Below the pieces are notes generated by a model. The model ran no database searches and was not told where the DNA came from. It saw only the letters and a program-made list of their open reading frames with translations. Shown one piece after another: positions 11,031-23,104 of a DNA stretch of 64,000 bases. Every line of letters starts with the position of its first letter. The stretch's first letter is position 1. A program made the position numbers and the translations under genes. Source of the DNA: Termitomyces sp. T153 (lineage: Eukaryota; Basidiomycota; Agaricomycetes; Agaricales; Lyophyllaceae); NCBI GenBank assembly GCA_018296165.2, contig JACKQL020000132.1, positions 55,991 to 119,990 on the forward strand, read 5' to 3'.

Positions 11031-12254
11031 ATGTCTCAGCTTGCCAACCCAGACACACCCTTGGAGGCTCTAGCCCTGCAGGACAAAGCCTGGACTTGCC
11101 TGCTTCACCTAGAAACTCAGGTGCAATTAACACAATTATCTCTCACCCACCATACTACTAAACTCTCTACTCTCCATCAAACAACCAATCTTATCTCCCA
11201 ATCCCTCCAGGTGCTGCTCAAATGCCTACCTCCTAACTCCACCCTTCCTGTAGCTGTGGAACCAGCCCCAACTGCATCTGCACCCATCTCTGCAGCTCCA
11301 GTGACCTTATGGCCATGGATTCTGCATCCTGTGCTACCAGATACATATGATGGCACCCACTCTGGCAGGGAGCAATTCCTGCAGTCTTGCCTCACCTATA
11401 TCCACCTCAGCAGAGATGCCTTTGACTCCAACATGTTGAAAATAGCCTGGGTGCTGTTATACATGAAGACCAGACATGCCTCTACTTATGCACTGTGAGT
11501 CTTCTGCTGCTCCAGAGGTGTTAGAAGCTTTCTGGACTGAGCCACCTTTGAGAAGGACTTCTGTGCAGAGTTTTTTCCATTAGATCCTGCCAAGACCACA
11601 GCCTTGATGCTATGTGATAGAGAGCAGTATGAACAAGGGAAGCATACACTGGATGAGTACATTAACTCATTCTGGGCTCTGGTGGAGCAGGCTGCTTACT
11701 CTGATAGCCTCCAACTATGTCTTACTTTCGAGAATGGCTTGCACCCCACACTGAGGGAATGTATGAAAAATCTGGTAGAGAGTTGCCCTAATGATGAAAA
11801 GATTGAGTCATGGTATAAGGTGGCCTGGGACCAATGGTAACTCATGGAGATTCAGAAGGAGCTCAACTGCCCCCATTCTGCACTGCACCCAGCTCTGATT
11901 AGCAATGTCTGCCACTTTACACCTGCCCATCCAATGCCAGCCTTTACTCTAGCTATTCCTGCAGCATGCCCCCTGCTGTCAAGGATCCCCATGAATGTGG
12001 ATGCTGCCAGGCAGCTCCATGCTGCCCTGCTACTGTGCCAGAAATGCCAGAAGCCTGGGCACTTTGCATGGCACTGCCCCCTGGGCCTGGAGGTACATTA
12101 TCTTTCTATGGTGGAGCAGAAGGAACTCCTCCTACAGCTGCTGGCCACAAAGGATGCCACTGGAGCTCTGTCACTGAATGAGCCTACACTGGAGTTGACT
12201 CCAAAGGAGATCAGTGCATGTGCCTCACCTCTAGAGCTGGAGGGGGATTTTTAG
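11031..12254 (+). pseudogene. Gag of LTR-2
   Basis: Starts at ATG 11031 (MSQLANPDTPLEAL). Recognisable parts are an N-terminal coiled region, the retrotransposon Gag core (DTYDGTHSGREQFLQSC, then LKIAWVLLYMKTRHASTYAL), the second half of the core (REQYEQGKHTLDEYINSFWAL) and a CCHC zinc knuckle CQKCQKPGHFAWHC near 12030-12080 that would bind genomic RNA. It ends EGDF-stop at 12254. Stops at 11496, 11539 and 11838 break the frame. The same architecture with the same order is found in LTR-4, 5 and 7. Confidence 0.85.
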
Positions 12255-15200
12255 TTGAGTAATGGATGAAGTGTATGCCTCCATTGCTGGGTGCTAACAG
12301 GTTCTTGTGTCTGTTGATAGAAAATGAAACTGCCATTTCTGATGCTCTTCATTCTGAGACAGAAGAACCTCAATGCCCCTCTTCAGAGATACAAACACTA
12401 ACTCCAGAGCCTCTGCTAAGCTCCCTAACACCTCCAAAGGTCCATCAGCATGGCCCTGCTTGGTTGTGTCAAATGCCCCAACAGTATGTGATGGCCTCTG
12501 GCTCATCTGCCCATTCCCTATGCCTTGATGTGGAGATCAAGATGACAGACACCCAGCAAAACTGCAGAGTCATGGCTCTCCTGGACAGTGGAGCAATGGG
12601 ACTGTTCCTGGACTTGGAGTTATGTCAAATGCCATGGCCTGACCATGCAGCCCCTCTCCAAGCCCATTCCTGTCTACAACATTGATGGAACACCTAACAA
12701 AGCAGGCACCATTAACTCCATGGTTGACCTGGTCCTCTGTTATTGGAACCATATGGAGTGTGCCATATTTGCCATCACCAGCTTGGGAAGGCAGGACATG
12801 ATCCTTGGTTTTACATGGCTCTGGAAGCACAACCCTGAGGTTAATTGGACCAAAGGGGAGGTAACTATGAGCAGGTGTCCCTGAAAGTGTTCTGCCTATG
12901 CTGCAGAGGACAGAGAGGAGCGCTGGACCCAAGTTTGGAAGCATGCAGCTCTCTATGCATGTTGCACTGGCCCTCTCCTCCTTGCAGATCTAGATCTTCT
13001 GAATCCCCTGCCTCTGGCATTCCTTGTAGAGAGGCTCTCTACAAGGATGATCAGAGCAACAGCAGAGCCCCAGAGGAGGAGCATGGAGGGGAGTTTGGTG
13101 GGATATACAAGCCAGAGCTTCTAGACAAAGTGGTAGAAGTGGGGAATCAAATCTATGCTACTACTGTACACTCACTGCCCTCTATCATAGAGATCTGGGC
13201 TAGCTAGACCATGTCTCAATAGCTAGCCCAGGCCTTTGCTGCTAATGCCATGCTTTGAGAGTTTCAGAATGTGGTACCCTCCTATCTTTATGCATTTGAG
13301 GATGTGTTTTCTAAAGCTTCATTTGACTTGCTTTCAGAGTGCAAGAGGTGGGACCATGCCATTGAACTGTTACCAGACTCTCCACTCTCCAGCTGTAAGG
13401 TCTACTCACTTGTGCCCCAGGAACAGGATGAGCTTGACATGTTCCTGCAGGAGAACCTGGACTCTAGTTGCATCCACCCATCCAAGTCTCCAATGGCTTC
13501 TCCAGTCTTATTTATTAAAACAAAGGATGGCTCCCTCTGACTAGTCCAGAACTACTGGGTACTCAATGCCATGATGGTGAAGAACTGTTACCCTCTCCCC
13601 CTCATCCCCAAGCTCATCAACAACCTTTAGGGTGCACAATACTTTACTAAGCTGGATGTCTGGTGGGGTTACAACAATGTGCACATTCAGGAGGGAGATG
13701 AGTGGAAGGCTGCTTTTTGGACCAACCAGGGATTGTTTGAGCTGTTTGTTATGTTCTTCAGACTCACCAATAGCCCCACCACCTTCCAGACCATGATGAA
13801 CAACATCTTCTGGGATCTCATAGAGGAGGGCATAGTGTGTGTGTACCTTGACAACATCCTCATCCATACCAAAATGCTGGGGGAATACTGTCAGATCACT
13901 TGCCTTGTCCTAGAATGCCTCCAGTAGCACCAGCTCTACCTCAAGCCAGAGAAGTGTAAGTTTGAACAAATCTGGGTTGAGTAACTTGGCCTGATCATAT
14001 TGCATGGAACTGTGGAGATGGACCCAGTGAAGGTAGCAGGTGTGGTGGAGTGGCCAGAGCTCAAGAACAAGAAAAAGGTGCAGGCATTTCTTGGTTTTGC
14101 AAACTTCTACTGGAAATTTATCCAGGACTTCTTGCACCATGCTCATCCACTATTCAACCTCACTGAAAAGGATGTTCCATGGAGTTGGGGACCTCTGGAG
14201 CAGACAGCCTTTGACACTTTCAAGTGTGCCATGACCTCTGGACCTGTCCTCCTCTTCCTGGACAACAACTCTCCCTTCTAGGTGGAGGCTGATAGCTCCA
14301 ACTTTGCCACTGGGGCCATGCTCTTGCAGCAATCTCTGGAGGATGGGAAGTGGCATCTGGTGGCCTTTTACTCCAAGAGCCTGAATGCAGTGGAGCAGAA
14401 CTACAAGATTCATGACAAAGAGATGCTGGCCATCATCTAGTCATTTAAGGAGTGATGGCACTTCCTACAAGGTGCACAGCACAAGTTTGAGGTCTGGACA
14501 GATTACAAGAACCTTGAATACTTCCAGACATCTAAGAAGCTCAATTGCTAACAGTGGTCCCTCTACCTTGCCAACTTCAACTTCTCTTTGCACCACAAGC
14601 CTGGCCAGAGCATGGAGAAACCAGACACCCTGTTCCAGAGAGCAGACCATGGTATGGGGGGGAGGATAACAGCAACATTGTGCTCCTCCACCCCAAATTG
14701 TTTGTGATCCAAGCCATGGAGGGTCCAGCCATCAAAGAAGCAGAAGTGGACATTTTCTGGAACATACAGCAGGGCAATTGGAACAGTCAGCAGGAGAAGC
14801 TTGTGGCGCAAGCTGCTCAGATGCTGAAGTTGGGGCATACTTCTAGTGTCAAGGTGGTCTGCACTGATAAATGGGCCCTCAGAGATAGAATCCTGACCTT
14901 TTGAGACTATATCTACATCCCAAACATTCTGGAGCTCCACTAGAGGATTATGGAGCAACATCACAACTCCTGCATTGCAGGGCACCCCAGATGGTGAAAG
15001 ACACTGGAGCTAGTGTTGTGGAACTACTGGTGGCTCCAAATGTCCTGGTATATTGGGTCCTACACTAGTATCTGCAGTCTTTGCCTCTAGACTAAGCCCC
15101 AGTACTGACTCCCCTATAAACAGTTACACTCACTACCTGTGCCCACAGAACAATAGAGTGTGGCATCCATGGACTTTATTGTAGAGCTCCTCAACACCCA

Positions 15201-15660
15201 CAGTTATGATGTGATTATGGTGGTGGTAGACATATATAGCAAGCAAGCACACTTCATTCTGACCCACACAACTTGCTCTGCCATGGGTGCTGCAAACCTG
15301 TACCAGAGAAATGTCTGGAAGCTCCATGGCCTCTCTGACACCTACCTCTCAGATCAGGGACCACAATTTGTGGCAGAGTTCACTTGGGAGCTCTACTAAC
15401 TGCTTGGAGTGAAGCTCCACACTACTACTGCCTACCACCCACAGTCCAATGGCCAGACAGAATGCATAAACCAGGAGTTAGAGCAGTATCTCCACCTCTT
15501 TTGGAACAAATACCAAGATGACTGGGATGAACTCCTCTTTGATGCTGAATTCCAATACAACAACCACATTCACATGTCCACCCAGTTTTCTCCATTCTTC
15601 TTTGACATAGGATAGCATCTGTGCATGGGTTTTGAGCCCCAGGCCTGGCCCTCAGAGAAT
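12255..15660 (+). pseudogene. Pol of LTR-2 (protease, RT, RNase H, integrase)
   Basis: Protease around 12570-12600 with the aspartic motif ALLDSGA and, further on, DMILGFTWLWKHNPEV. RT from about 13270 (DVFSKASFDLL ... SPMASPVLFIKTKDGSL ... TKLDVWWGYNNV) with the active-site box YLDNIL at about 13850, where YLDD is expected. The RT thumb and RNase H follow (FLGFANFYWKFI near 14090; VEADSSNFATGA near 14285; HDKEMLAII near 14420). The integrase core reads MDFIVELL near 15165, LSDQGPQF near 15345 and QTECINQELEQYL near 15455. Many in-frame stops (for example 13538, 13629, 13926, 14279) show it is dead. Confidence 0.85.
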
Positions 15661-15770
15661 GAGGCAGTCCAATGTAGAGCTGTTAGTCTCTCATCTGCTC
15701 CAGAGCTGCTCAGTGGAGCAAGAAAGGAAATCCACCAGATATCCAGCACATATGAGTAGTCTTTTTCTCA

Positions 15771-16163
15771 TTTCAAAGTCATTATATTGCTCCTCAACCC
15801 ACTGGCTATCCACTATCTGGTGCCTACTGGGTCTCCCACCCACTCCAGCATCCAGTATCCATTATCTGTCCTATAATCTGTTCTAATTTTTTTAAAAAAG
15901 GCAGACAATTATGGTTTGAAACAGGTTAATAATGCAGACATCCTTCATTTTAAGGAGATGGGCATGTTGAGCTGGACTATTATAGGATGGATTGCTAGAG
16001 AAGGCATGACTCTTAGGGTATAGGTGCATGTTATGCCAGATTTGAATTTTTTTTTTAACCACATTGTACTTGTAGACATAACAATATGTCTCACTTGACA
16101 TGGACCAACCAGTTTTCATTTGAAAATATGTTTCCTGACTTTGTAGGTGACTTCAAATAAAAG
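15771..16163. other. Stretch after LTR-2, no gene
   Basis: AT-rich with T and A runs near 15890 and 16050. No supported frame. Confidence 0.4.
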
Positions 16164-16440
16164 ATGGTGGACTACATGTCTGCTCTCCTGGGCACACATA
16201 GAGTAACAAATAACACCTTGCAACAGGACACTACTCCTTCTGTTTTGACCCATCCTGATCTCACTCTTGAGCAAGACAGTGATGGTTTCCCAATACTATC
16301 ACCTCCACTAAGCAATATGGTCCAAACCTAGTCAGAATTGGAAATGCTCATCTGAGACTACTTGATTAGTCATCTATATATTATGTGACAATGGACATGG
16401 GAATGTGGCTGTGCCTATGCAATGACTTTTCTGCTGACTA
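16164..16440 (+). pseudogene. Fragment of unknown gene with DSDGFPIL motif
   Basis: From ATG 16164 the frame reads MVDYMSALLGTHRV, then PSVLTHPDLTLEQ, DSDGFPILSPPLSNMV, a TAG where CAG would fit, SELEMLI, a TGA where CGA would fit, and DYLISHLYIM. After a small frame change it continues DNGHGNVAVPMQ. The last part is also found beside Hel-1 at 2848. The composition and conserved ending indicate a real protein family present in more than one copy, but I cannot name it. Confidence 0.4.
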
Positions 16441-16893
16441 AAATTTGTCAGTGCTGACAAATGCTGATGAATTTAAACCCTTTTATGGTAATACAATCAG
16501 ATTTGGCTGTTTTTATGCTCTTCAGATAAATTTTTTGCCAAAGCAAATGCAGTAGACAGCTTGAATACATATATACTATCTTTTGACTATGTGTAAAAGG
16601 TGCCAGATAGTCTGCAGGGATGAAAAAGGCCAAACACGATTTAGTGGACACTGTTTTTCATGCCTTGCGCATTTTTTGACACAACATGACTAAACAATGG
16701 GCATTTCCAAAGTTGTGGAAAGGAGGCCACATGACAAAGTATGTTTGGTCACATCTATTGATTGATTGATGTTGACTAACAAGCTTATTAGTAACTCCTT
16801 AACCACATTGAGCTATTGATATATTAAATATCTCATCATGCAAGTCAATTTTAATGGTTTTTGACTGTTAAATTGCTTAACAATGGATGTTAT
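16441..16893. other. AT-rich stretch upstream of Hel-2 coding region
   Basis: No coding content. The end (ATGTTATAG at 16893) looks like a splice acceptor for the Helitron gene, so an upstream exon, the promoter and the 5' terminus of Hel-2 probably lie in this interval. I could not fix the terminal TC. Confidence 0.35.
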
Positions 16894-19800
16894 AGGCAAC
16901 CATCTACTACTCCTGAAAGCCAAAGGCAACAAGCTAGGAATCAAAGGAGACTTGAACAGTTACAAATGACAGATCCTGACAATCATCGAGCAAATAGAAA
17001 CAATAGATCTTTGGAACAGATCAATACTGTGGTTGTCCCACCACTTCAATTGGGGCCTGGGGGTATCAATCAATCTATGGGAACTGGGGGTTTGAGACCT
17101 ATAGCCACTGCTTCTGGCTCTTTGGGAAGACCTATTAGGCAGGCAGCAGCTGCTGATGATCCATTTTTTATGGTCATCCTAGAAACTGTTTTGCCTGAAG
17201 GGTGGGATGCTCCTTTGCAGAATCCCATTTCTAGAGTGGTGCCACCTCTACCTGCTCCTATACAGAGAAGAGGCAATAGAGTCAATCAGTCTGCTCTTGC
17301 TCAAGCTGCTATGGTCATTCCAGAAACAGTTTTGCCAGAAGGTTGGGATGCTCCTTTGCAGAATCCCTTACTTAGAATGGTGCCACCTTTGCCTGCTCCT
17401 GTACATAGAAGGGTCAGAAATGGTCCCTTGCCAGAGCTTATAATGGTACCAGCTCCACTTGCTCCCCAGGCACTATTAGAAGAGCAACAAAGGCTGAGAC
17501 AGAGGCAACAAGAGCAGGCACTGGCAATCTTGCAAGAGCAACAAAGGCTAAGGCATATTGCTATGGCTACAGAGCAGGAGAGGCAACAACAAGAGGTACT
17601 AGCGGTGTTGCAAGAGCAACAAAGGCTGAGACAAGATCAGAAGAGGCAACAGGCATTGGCTATTCTGAGCCAGGAAAGATTGAGGGAGGAAGAAGAAGAG
17701 GTCAGTCAAGGACAACTTGAATATGTCACTGGGACTAACAAAGTCTAACAGCATATTGATCTGAATCCTGAACATAGGCCTTTGAATGCAGCTATGGCTC
17801 AAAGGATCTTTCAAGGCTGGCAACAGCAACATGAAGCTGATCTGGAAGAGGATTTCAATGATTTAGGTCCTCAGAATGATATACCTTCTGAGGATGACTT
17901 GGAATATGTTGATCCTACCAGACATCAACCAGCAGAGCAAATGGATCCTCCCCTTGATGTGCCATTGGGTCCTCAGGATGACATCCCTTCTGATGATGAC
18001 TTGGAATATGTTGATCCTGTTCAACAGAGACCTGCAGAAGACTTGGACCCTGCTCCACCCAACCATCCAGCAGGACTACAAAATCCTGCTGAACAGCCTC
18101 CCCTTGAGCTTCCTATTCCACCACAGCTTGGTCCTATTCAGCCTGTTCCAAGAGGAAGGCAACCTTACTTGATTGAATACCCTCCACACTATCTTGGTCC
18201 TATGACTGTCATATGTCCACACTGCCAAGCTTTACATTTTGATGCTGAAAAGCTCACCAAGTCTACTAGAAACAGCCCAAAGTTTGGCATGTGCTGCTTA
18301 CAAGGCCAAGTAAATTTGCCCAGGCTTTGAGATGCTCCAGCAGATTTACTGAACCTGCTCCATGGGCATCATCCTCTCTCTAACACCTTTAAAACATCAA
18401 TCTGTCAATACAATGCAGCCTTTGCATTCACATCTTTGGGAGTCAAAATTGACCATGCTATTACCAATGCACCTGGACCATACAGCTTTAGGATCAATGG
18501 AGAACTACATCATTTGACAGGTGCCTTGCTTCCTATTGAAGGCAATCTGCCTGTATATGCACAGCTCTACTTTTACAATCACAATCAGCAATTGGCTTTT
18601 CATCAACAGAACAATCCCAGGCTTGATCCTCAGATAATGGCCTCTTTGCAGGATATGCTTGCTAGAGTCAATCCCTTCATTGGCTTATACAAGCAGGCCA
18701 GGCAGATCATGGGAGAAGTTCCAGAAGGCCAACCACAAAGGCTTTCTATCAAGCTTATAGCTGATTTTGGAGATCCTTGATGCTATAATGACACTAATGA
18801 ACAGGAGGGAGTTGCAGCTGTAACTCCAGGAGATGGATCAGAAGAGCGATCAAATGATTGTGATATAGTCTTGCACTTGCATGGAGGTCAATTGAAGCAG
18901 ATCAGTCACTTGCACCCATATTACACTCCATTGCATTATACTATCATCTTTCCCACTGGACAGCCTGGATTTCACACCAACATTCACTCTCATTTTGGAC
19001 CACAGAATCAACAAAGATCAGCAAAGGTCACCCAAACAGCATATTATGCATACAGGCTGCAGCAAAGGACTTTGGAATTCAATGCACCATTACTCTGGAG
19101 TGGGAGGCTATTTCAACAATATGTTGTGGATGCCTGGGCTTCCACTAAACAAAACAAGTTGAATTGGATTCAACACAATCAGAAGAAGATCAGGACTGAA
19201 GTCTATCAAGGAGTAGTGAATGCTGCTGCTGGAGATGAGCAAGTCACTCCACAAAGCCATTGTGTTATCCTCCCATCCTCTCATACTGGAAGTGATCAAG
19301 AGATGCAGCAATTATTCCAGGACTCTATGGCTATTTGCAGGAGTTTTGGAAAACCTGATCTCTTGACTATGACTGCCAATCCAAAGTGGTCAGAAATTGA
19401 AGAAGCTCTCTTGAAGGAACTTGCAGTCAATGAGAAGAAGCAAACAGCTGCTGATTGACCTGATATGGTTGCCAGAGTATTTGAACTCAAGAAAAATGCT
19501 GTGGTGAAGGAGATCAAGGAAGGTCTCTTTGGCAGCTGTGTGGCTTATGTTCATACTATTGAATTCCAAAAGAGAGGACTTCCACATATGCACATCTTGA
19601 TCTTTTTCCATCACCATCACAGGATCAAGGATGCACCTGATGTGGATTCCATTGTCTCTGCTCAGATTCCAGATCCAGTCACTCAGCCTCAATTGTATCA
19701 GGTATTGGCTTTGTTTGAATTCTGAATTCAGTTACTTATCTTTGTTGTCAGGTTGTTACTGCCAACATGGTCCATGGTCCATGTGGAGCTGCCAAACCCA

Positions 19801-22510
19801 ATGCTAAGTGCATGGTAGATGGCAAATGTTCCAAGAAATACCCAAAGGAATTCCAAGAGGCTACTCAGTATGGAGATAATGGCTATCCTCAATATGCCAG
19901 GCCTGACAATGGCCACTTCTTTGAAAAGAATAGTCATTGTTATGACAATTGAGATGTTGTTCCATACAACCCTTATTTCTCAGCCAAGTACAAATGTCAC
20001 ATCAATGTGGAGGTCTGTGCTTCAGTGGAAGCCATCAAGTACATTCACAAGTACATCTATAAAGGCCATGATAGGACAACTTTGGAGATTGCTGGAGAGC
20101 AGATGGACCAGAGGGATGAAATCAAGGAACACTTGGATGCCAGATACATCTCTGCACCTGAGGCTTGCTGGCACATTTTTGAATTCAACATGCATGGAGA
20201 ACATCCCCCTGTATATCAATTACCTATGCACTTGGAGGGCAAACATGAAGTCTACTTTCAGGATAATAAACCTTTGGAGATGGTAGCTGCTAGGCCTAAT
20301 GCAAACAAGACTGCACTCACTGCTTGGTTTGAAGCCAATGCCAGATTCCCTAATAACAACACCACTTATCAGAGCTTTCCAACCAAGTTTGTCTATGAAG
20401 CTTCCAAAAGGACCTGGAAGGAGAGGCAGAGAGGAACAGCTATTGGGAGGATGTACTTTGCTTCACCCCAACAGGGAGAAAGGTTCTACCTTAGGATGCT
20501 CCTGACAGTTGTGACCAATGCAACATCATGGGCTGATCTCAGGACAGTCAATGGCCACACTTATCCTACTTACAAGGAGGCATGCAAGGCTCTTGGTCTT
20601 CTAGAAGATGATGCAGAATGGAGGCAATGTCTTGCTAAAGCTGCTCCAATCCAATCAGGATCAGCTCTCAGACAGCTCTTTTGCACTATCCTATTCCACT
20701 GTGCTCCTACCACTCTAGAGGCTCTATGGGATGAATTCAAGCACTCCATATGTGATCTTCAACACAGATTGGAGAATATCAGGCAGTACAGAGACAGAGT
20801 CTTTACTGATGAAGATGTCTATGACTATGGCCTTTATCTGATAAATGACAATCTGAAGAATTTTGGCAAGACTCTTCAAGACTTTCCCAATATGCCAGAA
20901 GCCCAACAACTTTGGAATGTAATTCCAGGCAAGTTGGACATTGTATAAAGAGTTGACATTGATACTGATCAAACAATTTCAGGAAATAGGCTTTTGCAAG
21001 AAGAAACAGATTATGATGTTGAAGAGTTGAAGAGAAGGGTGGATGAAAACAAGGCCAGGTTTAATGGTGAACAACTGGGGGCCTTCAATGAAGTTATGGA
21101 CTCTGTGGACAACAACTTTGGCAAGATGATATTCATTCACAGTGCAGGTGGATGTGGCAAAACATTTGTCTGCAACACTTTGGCTTCTGCTGTTCGGTCC
21201 AATGGAGATGTGGCATTATGTGTAGCATCATCTGGGATTGCTGCCTTATTGCTGGAGGGTGGTAGAACTGCACATTCAAGGTTCAAAATCCCCATTCCTG
21301 AGCTGGATACATCCATTGCCAATATCAAAAGAGGAACTCAGTTGTCTCAACTCTTACTCCAGACCAAAGTTGTCATCTGGGATGAAGTCCCAATGCAACA
21401 CAAAAATGCCATTGACTCTGTGGATCAAGGGTTCAGAGACATCCTGGAGAAGGATGTTCCTTTTGGTGGAGTGACTGTGGTGTTTGGAGGAGATTTTAGG
21501 CAAACTCTCCCAGTTATCCAACAAGGACTCAGGCCGCAGATGATTGCTGCTTCACTCAAAAGGGGAAGACTTTGGGATCAGATTCAAGTCCACTACTTGG
21601 TTCAAAACATGAGATTGGATCAGACTCCTGATAACATTGCTCATGCAGCTTGGTTATTGGATGTTGGTGCTGGAAAAAACCTTGGGCCTGGAGAAACAGT
21701 ACAACTTCCAGAAACCATGATCTGTGATGACAATTCTGTCACTGGATTGATCTCTTCCAATTATCCTCATAGTGATCACCATCAAGATGATCAGTATTAT
21801 CTGGACTATACCATCCTTTCTGGCAAGAACTCTGATGTAGAGGATATCAACTCTGAAGTTCTGCAGAAATGTCCAGGAGAAGAGGAAATCTTGCAGAGTG
21901 CAGACTCTATTATATTTGATGATGGGAATCCTAATGGCCTTGGATTGTATCCAATGGAATACCTCAACTCTCTCAGAGCATGCCTTTGGCTAAATTGGCT
22001 CTGAAGATTGGTGTTCCTGTCATGCTGCTCAGGAATCTGGTTACAACCAAAGGACTTTGCAATGGGACAAGAATGATTGTCACTCACATCAGCACCAGAG
22101 TTCTCAGATATAGGATCATCAGTGGGGATGCCAAGTTTGCAGAATCAATTGTTTTGATTCCAAGAATCAATATGGATGTGTCTGAAGAAGACTTGCCAAT
22201 TCCATTGTGCAGGAGACAATTTCCAGTTCAATTAGCCTTTGCTATGACAATTAACAAGTCTCAGGGTCAATCAGTCAAGCATGTTGGATTGGACCTTTGA
22301 TCAGGAGTTTTTTTACATGGCCAACTTTATGTTGCACTCTCTTGGTGCACATCAGGAGATTGTATCAAAGTTATCTTGGACACAGAAAACACATTAAGAA
22401 AGACTGCAAATATTGTCTATCAGGAAATCCTGAATGGTTTACAAATGTAAGTGTGACTTTTGTTGGACTCAAGCAACAAATTGCTAACTTCTATGAACTT
22501 CAGCATCTAA
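16894..22510 (+). pseudogene. RepHel: Helitron rolling-circle initiator and helicase
   Basis: Order: Pro-rich part with two PEGWDAPLQNP repeats; Gln-rich coiled coil (17470-17690); acidic SEDDLEYVDP repeats; Cys motif CPHCQALHFDAEKL...CCLQGQV (18210-18310); the Helitron N-terminal domain (18436-19460). The HUH motif follows in FQKRGLPHMHILIFF (19565-19610), then after a 50-nt intron the Y2 motif KYIHKYIYKGHD (20037-20072) with the two catalytic Tyr. The PIF1-type helicase has Walker A GGCGKTF (21149), Walker B IWDEVP (21378), then NKSQGQS (22254) and GQLYVALSW (22320). Stops at 17746, 18328, 18778, 19456, 19949, 20946 and 22298, and an 8-bp deletion near 21988, kill it. Five of the stops are TGA where an Arg (CGA) is expected. 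Confidence 0.9.
19702..19751 (+). other. Intron in RepHel between HUH and Y2 motifs
   Basis: A 50-bp stretch starts GTATTG and ends GTCAG. Removing it joins LYQ to VVTANMVHGPCG, in the correct frame (phase 0), and gives the expected order of Rep motifs. Length is typical of basidiomycete introns. Confidence 0.75.
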
Positions 22511-22615
22511 TGTCTATAGCTGGACCATGTAGTATAGATATTCTTATTGGTTTACAAATGTAAGTGTGGCAGTTTAAATAATTGCTTGGTTAGTACTAAC
22601 TTTTGTAATCTTCAG
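22447..22615 (+). repeat. Tandem duplicated intron-exon unit at the RepHel 3' end
   Basis: Two intron-like units follow one another: 22447-22503 (GTAAGT...TGCTAAC...CTTCAG) and 22560-22615 (GTAAGT...TACTAAC...CTTCAG). Each is preceded by tggtttacaaat and followed by catct. A single related unit with TACTAAC occurs in Hel-3 near 58060-58120. Confidence 0.6.
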
Positions 22616-22739
22616 CATCTCTAATATATACCAGTGGACATTGTAGTATTTTGTTAATAATGTAATATAGATACATGATTAGTTTATAGATGAAATCTCA
22701 GTGTATTGAATTGTAAGAGAAAAGCAACACTTGGTCAAC

Positions 22740-22968
22740 AAAATACAAAGATCTAACCAAATGAAGTGAGGTTGGGTCTGGGACTTAGCATTGAGTTGGA
22801 AATACAAAGACATAACTGAACAAAGTAAGGTTGGGTCTGGGACTTAGCATTGAGTTAGAGATACAAGAACCTAACTGAACAAAGTGAGGTTGGGTCTGGG
22901 ATGAAGCATTGAGTAAAATATCAAGGACCTAACCAAATGAAGTGAGGTTGGGTCTGGGATGAAGCAAG
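22740..22968 (+). repeat. Subterminal tandem repeats of Hel-2
   Basis: Four imperfect units of about 57-60 bp share (a)cctaac(c/t)(a/g)aa, aagtgaggttgggtctggg and tagcattgagt. Hel-3 has five such units (58238-58522) and Hel-1 one. They lie directly before the 3' hairpin and could be binding sites for the transposase. Confidence 0.75.
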
Positions 22969-23004
22969 AGCTACAGGCCTGTGCCAAAGGCACAGACCAT
23001 AGCT
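22969..23004 (+). other. Helitron 3' terminal hairpin (Hel-2)
   Basis: Arms AGCTAcaGGcCTGTGCC and GGCACAGaCCaTAGCT surround an AAA loop. The element ends two bases later with CTTG (23003-23006), followed by T. Confidence 0.8.
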
Positions 23005-23104
23005 TGTTATAGTAAATTGGTTGTCCTGGTTCTTTGAATTTTTCTCACTGAAAAATTGTCAAAAATTGAAGAAATAAAAGCATGTTGGGTCATTCAGTGA
23101 TGAT

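Larger units (their letters stand above)
10567..15770 (+). mobile_element. LTR-2: gypsy retrotransposon, 3' truncated
   Basis: Order on the plus strand is LTR, gag, protease, RT, RNase H, integrase, as in Ty3/gypsy (Metaviridae). Sequence similarity to LTR-7 ends in the region after integrase near 15770. There is no chromodomain and no 3' LTR. Many stops and frameshifts are present, and CpG is nearly absent over 5 kb. Confidence 0.85.
16894..23006 (+). mobile_element. Hel-2: long RepHel Helitron, inactivated
   Basis: A rolling-circle transposon with one long gene (coiled coil, Helitron N-terminal Cys domain, HUH/Y2 Rep nuclease, PIF1-type helicase) followed by tandem subterminal repeats, a 3' hairpin and a terminus CTTG with T next to it at 23007. 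No terminal repeats, as expected for Helitrons. The 5' end is approximate. Decay is shown by several stops and one 8-bp deletion. Confidence 0.85.

Noticed and set aside
12570..12944. Minus-strand ORF of 124 codons
   Set aside because: Reverse of the protease region of LTR-2.
22740..22968. Helitron subterminal repeats as a CRISPR array
   Set aside because: Units are contiguous and diverged, without unique spacers, and sit at a Helitron end.
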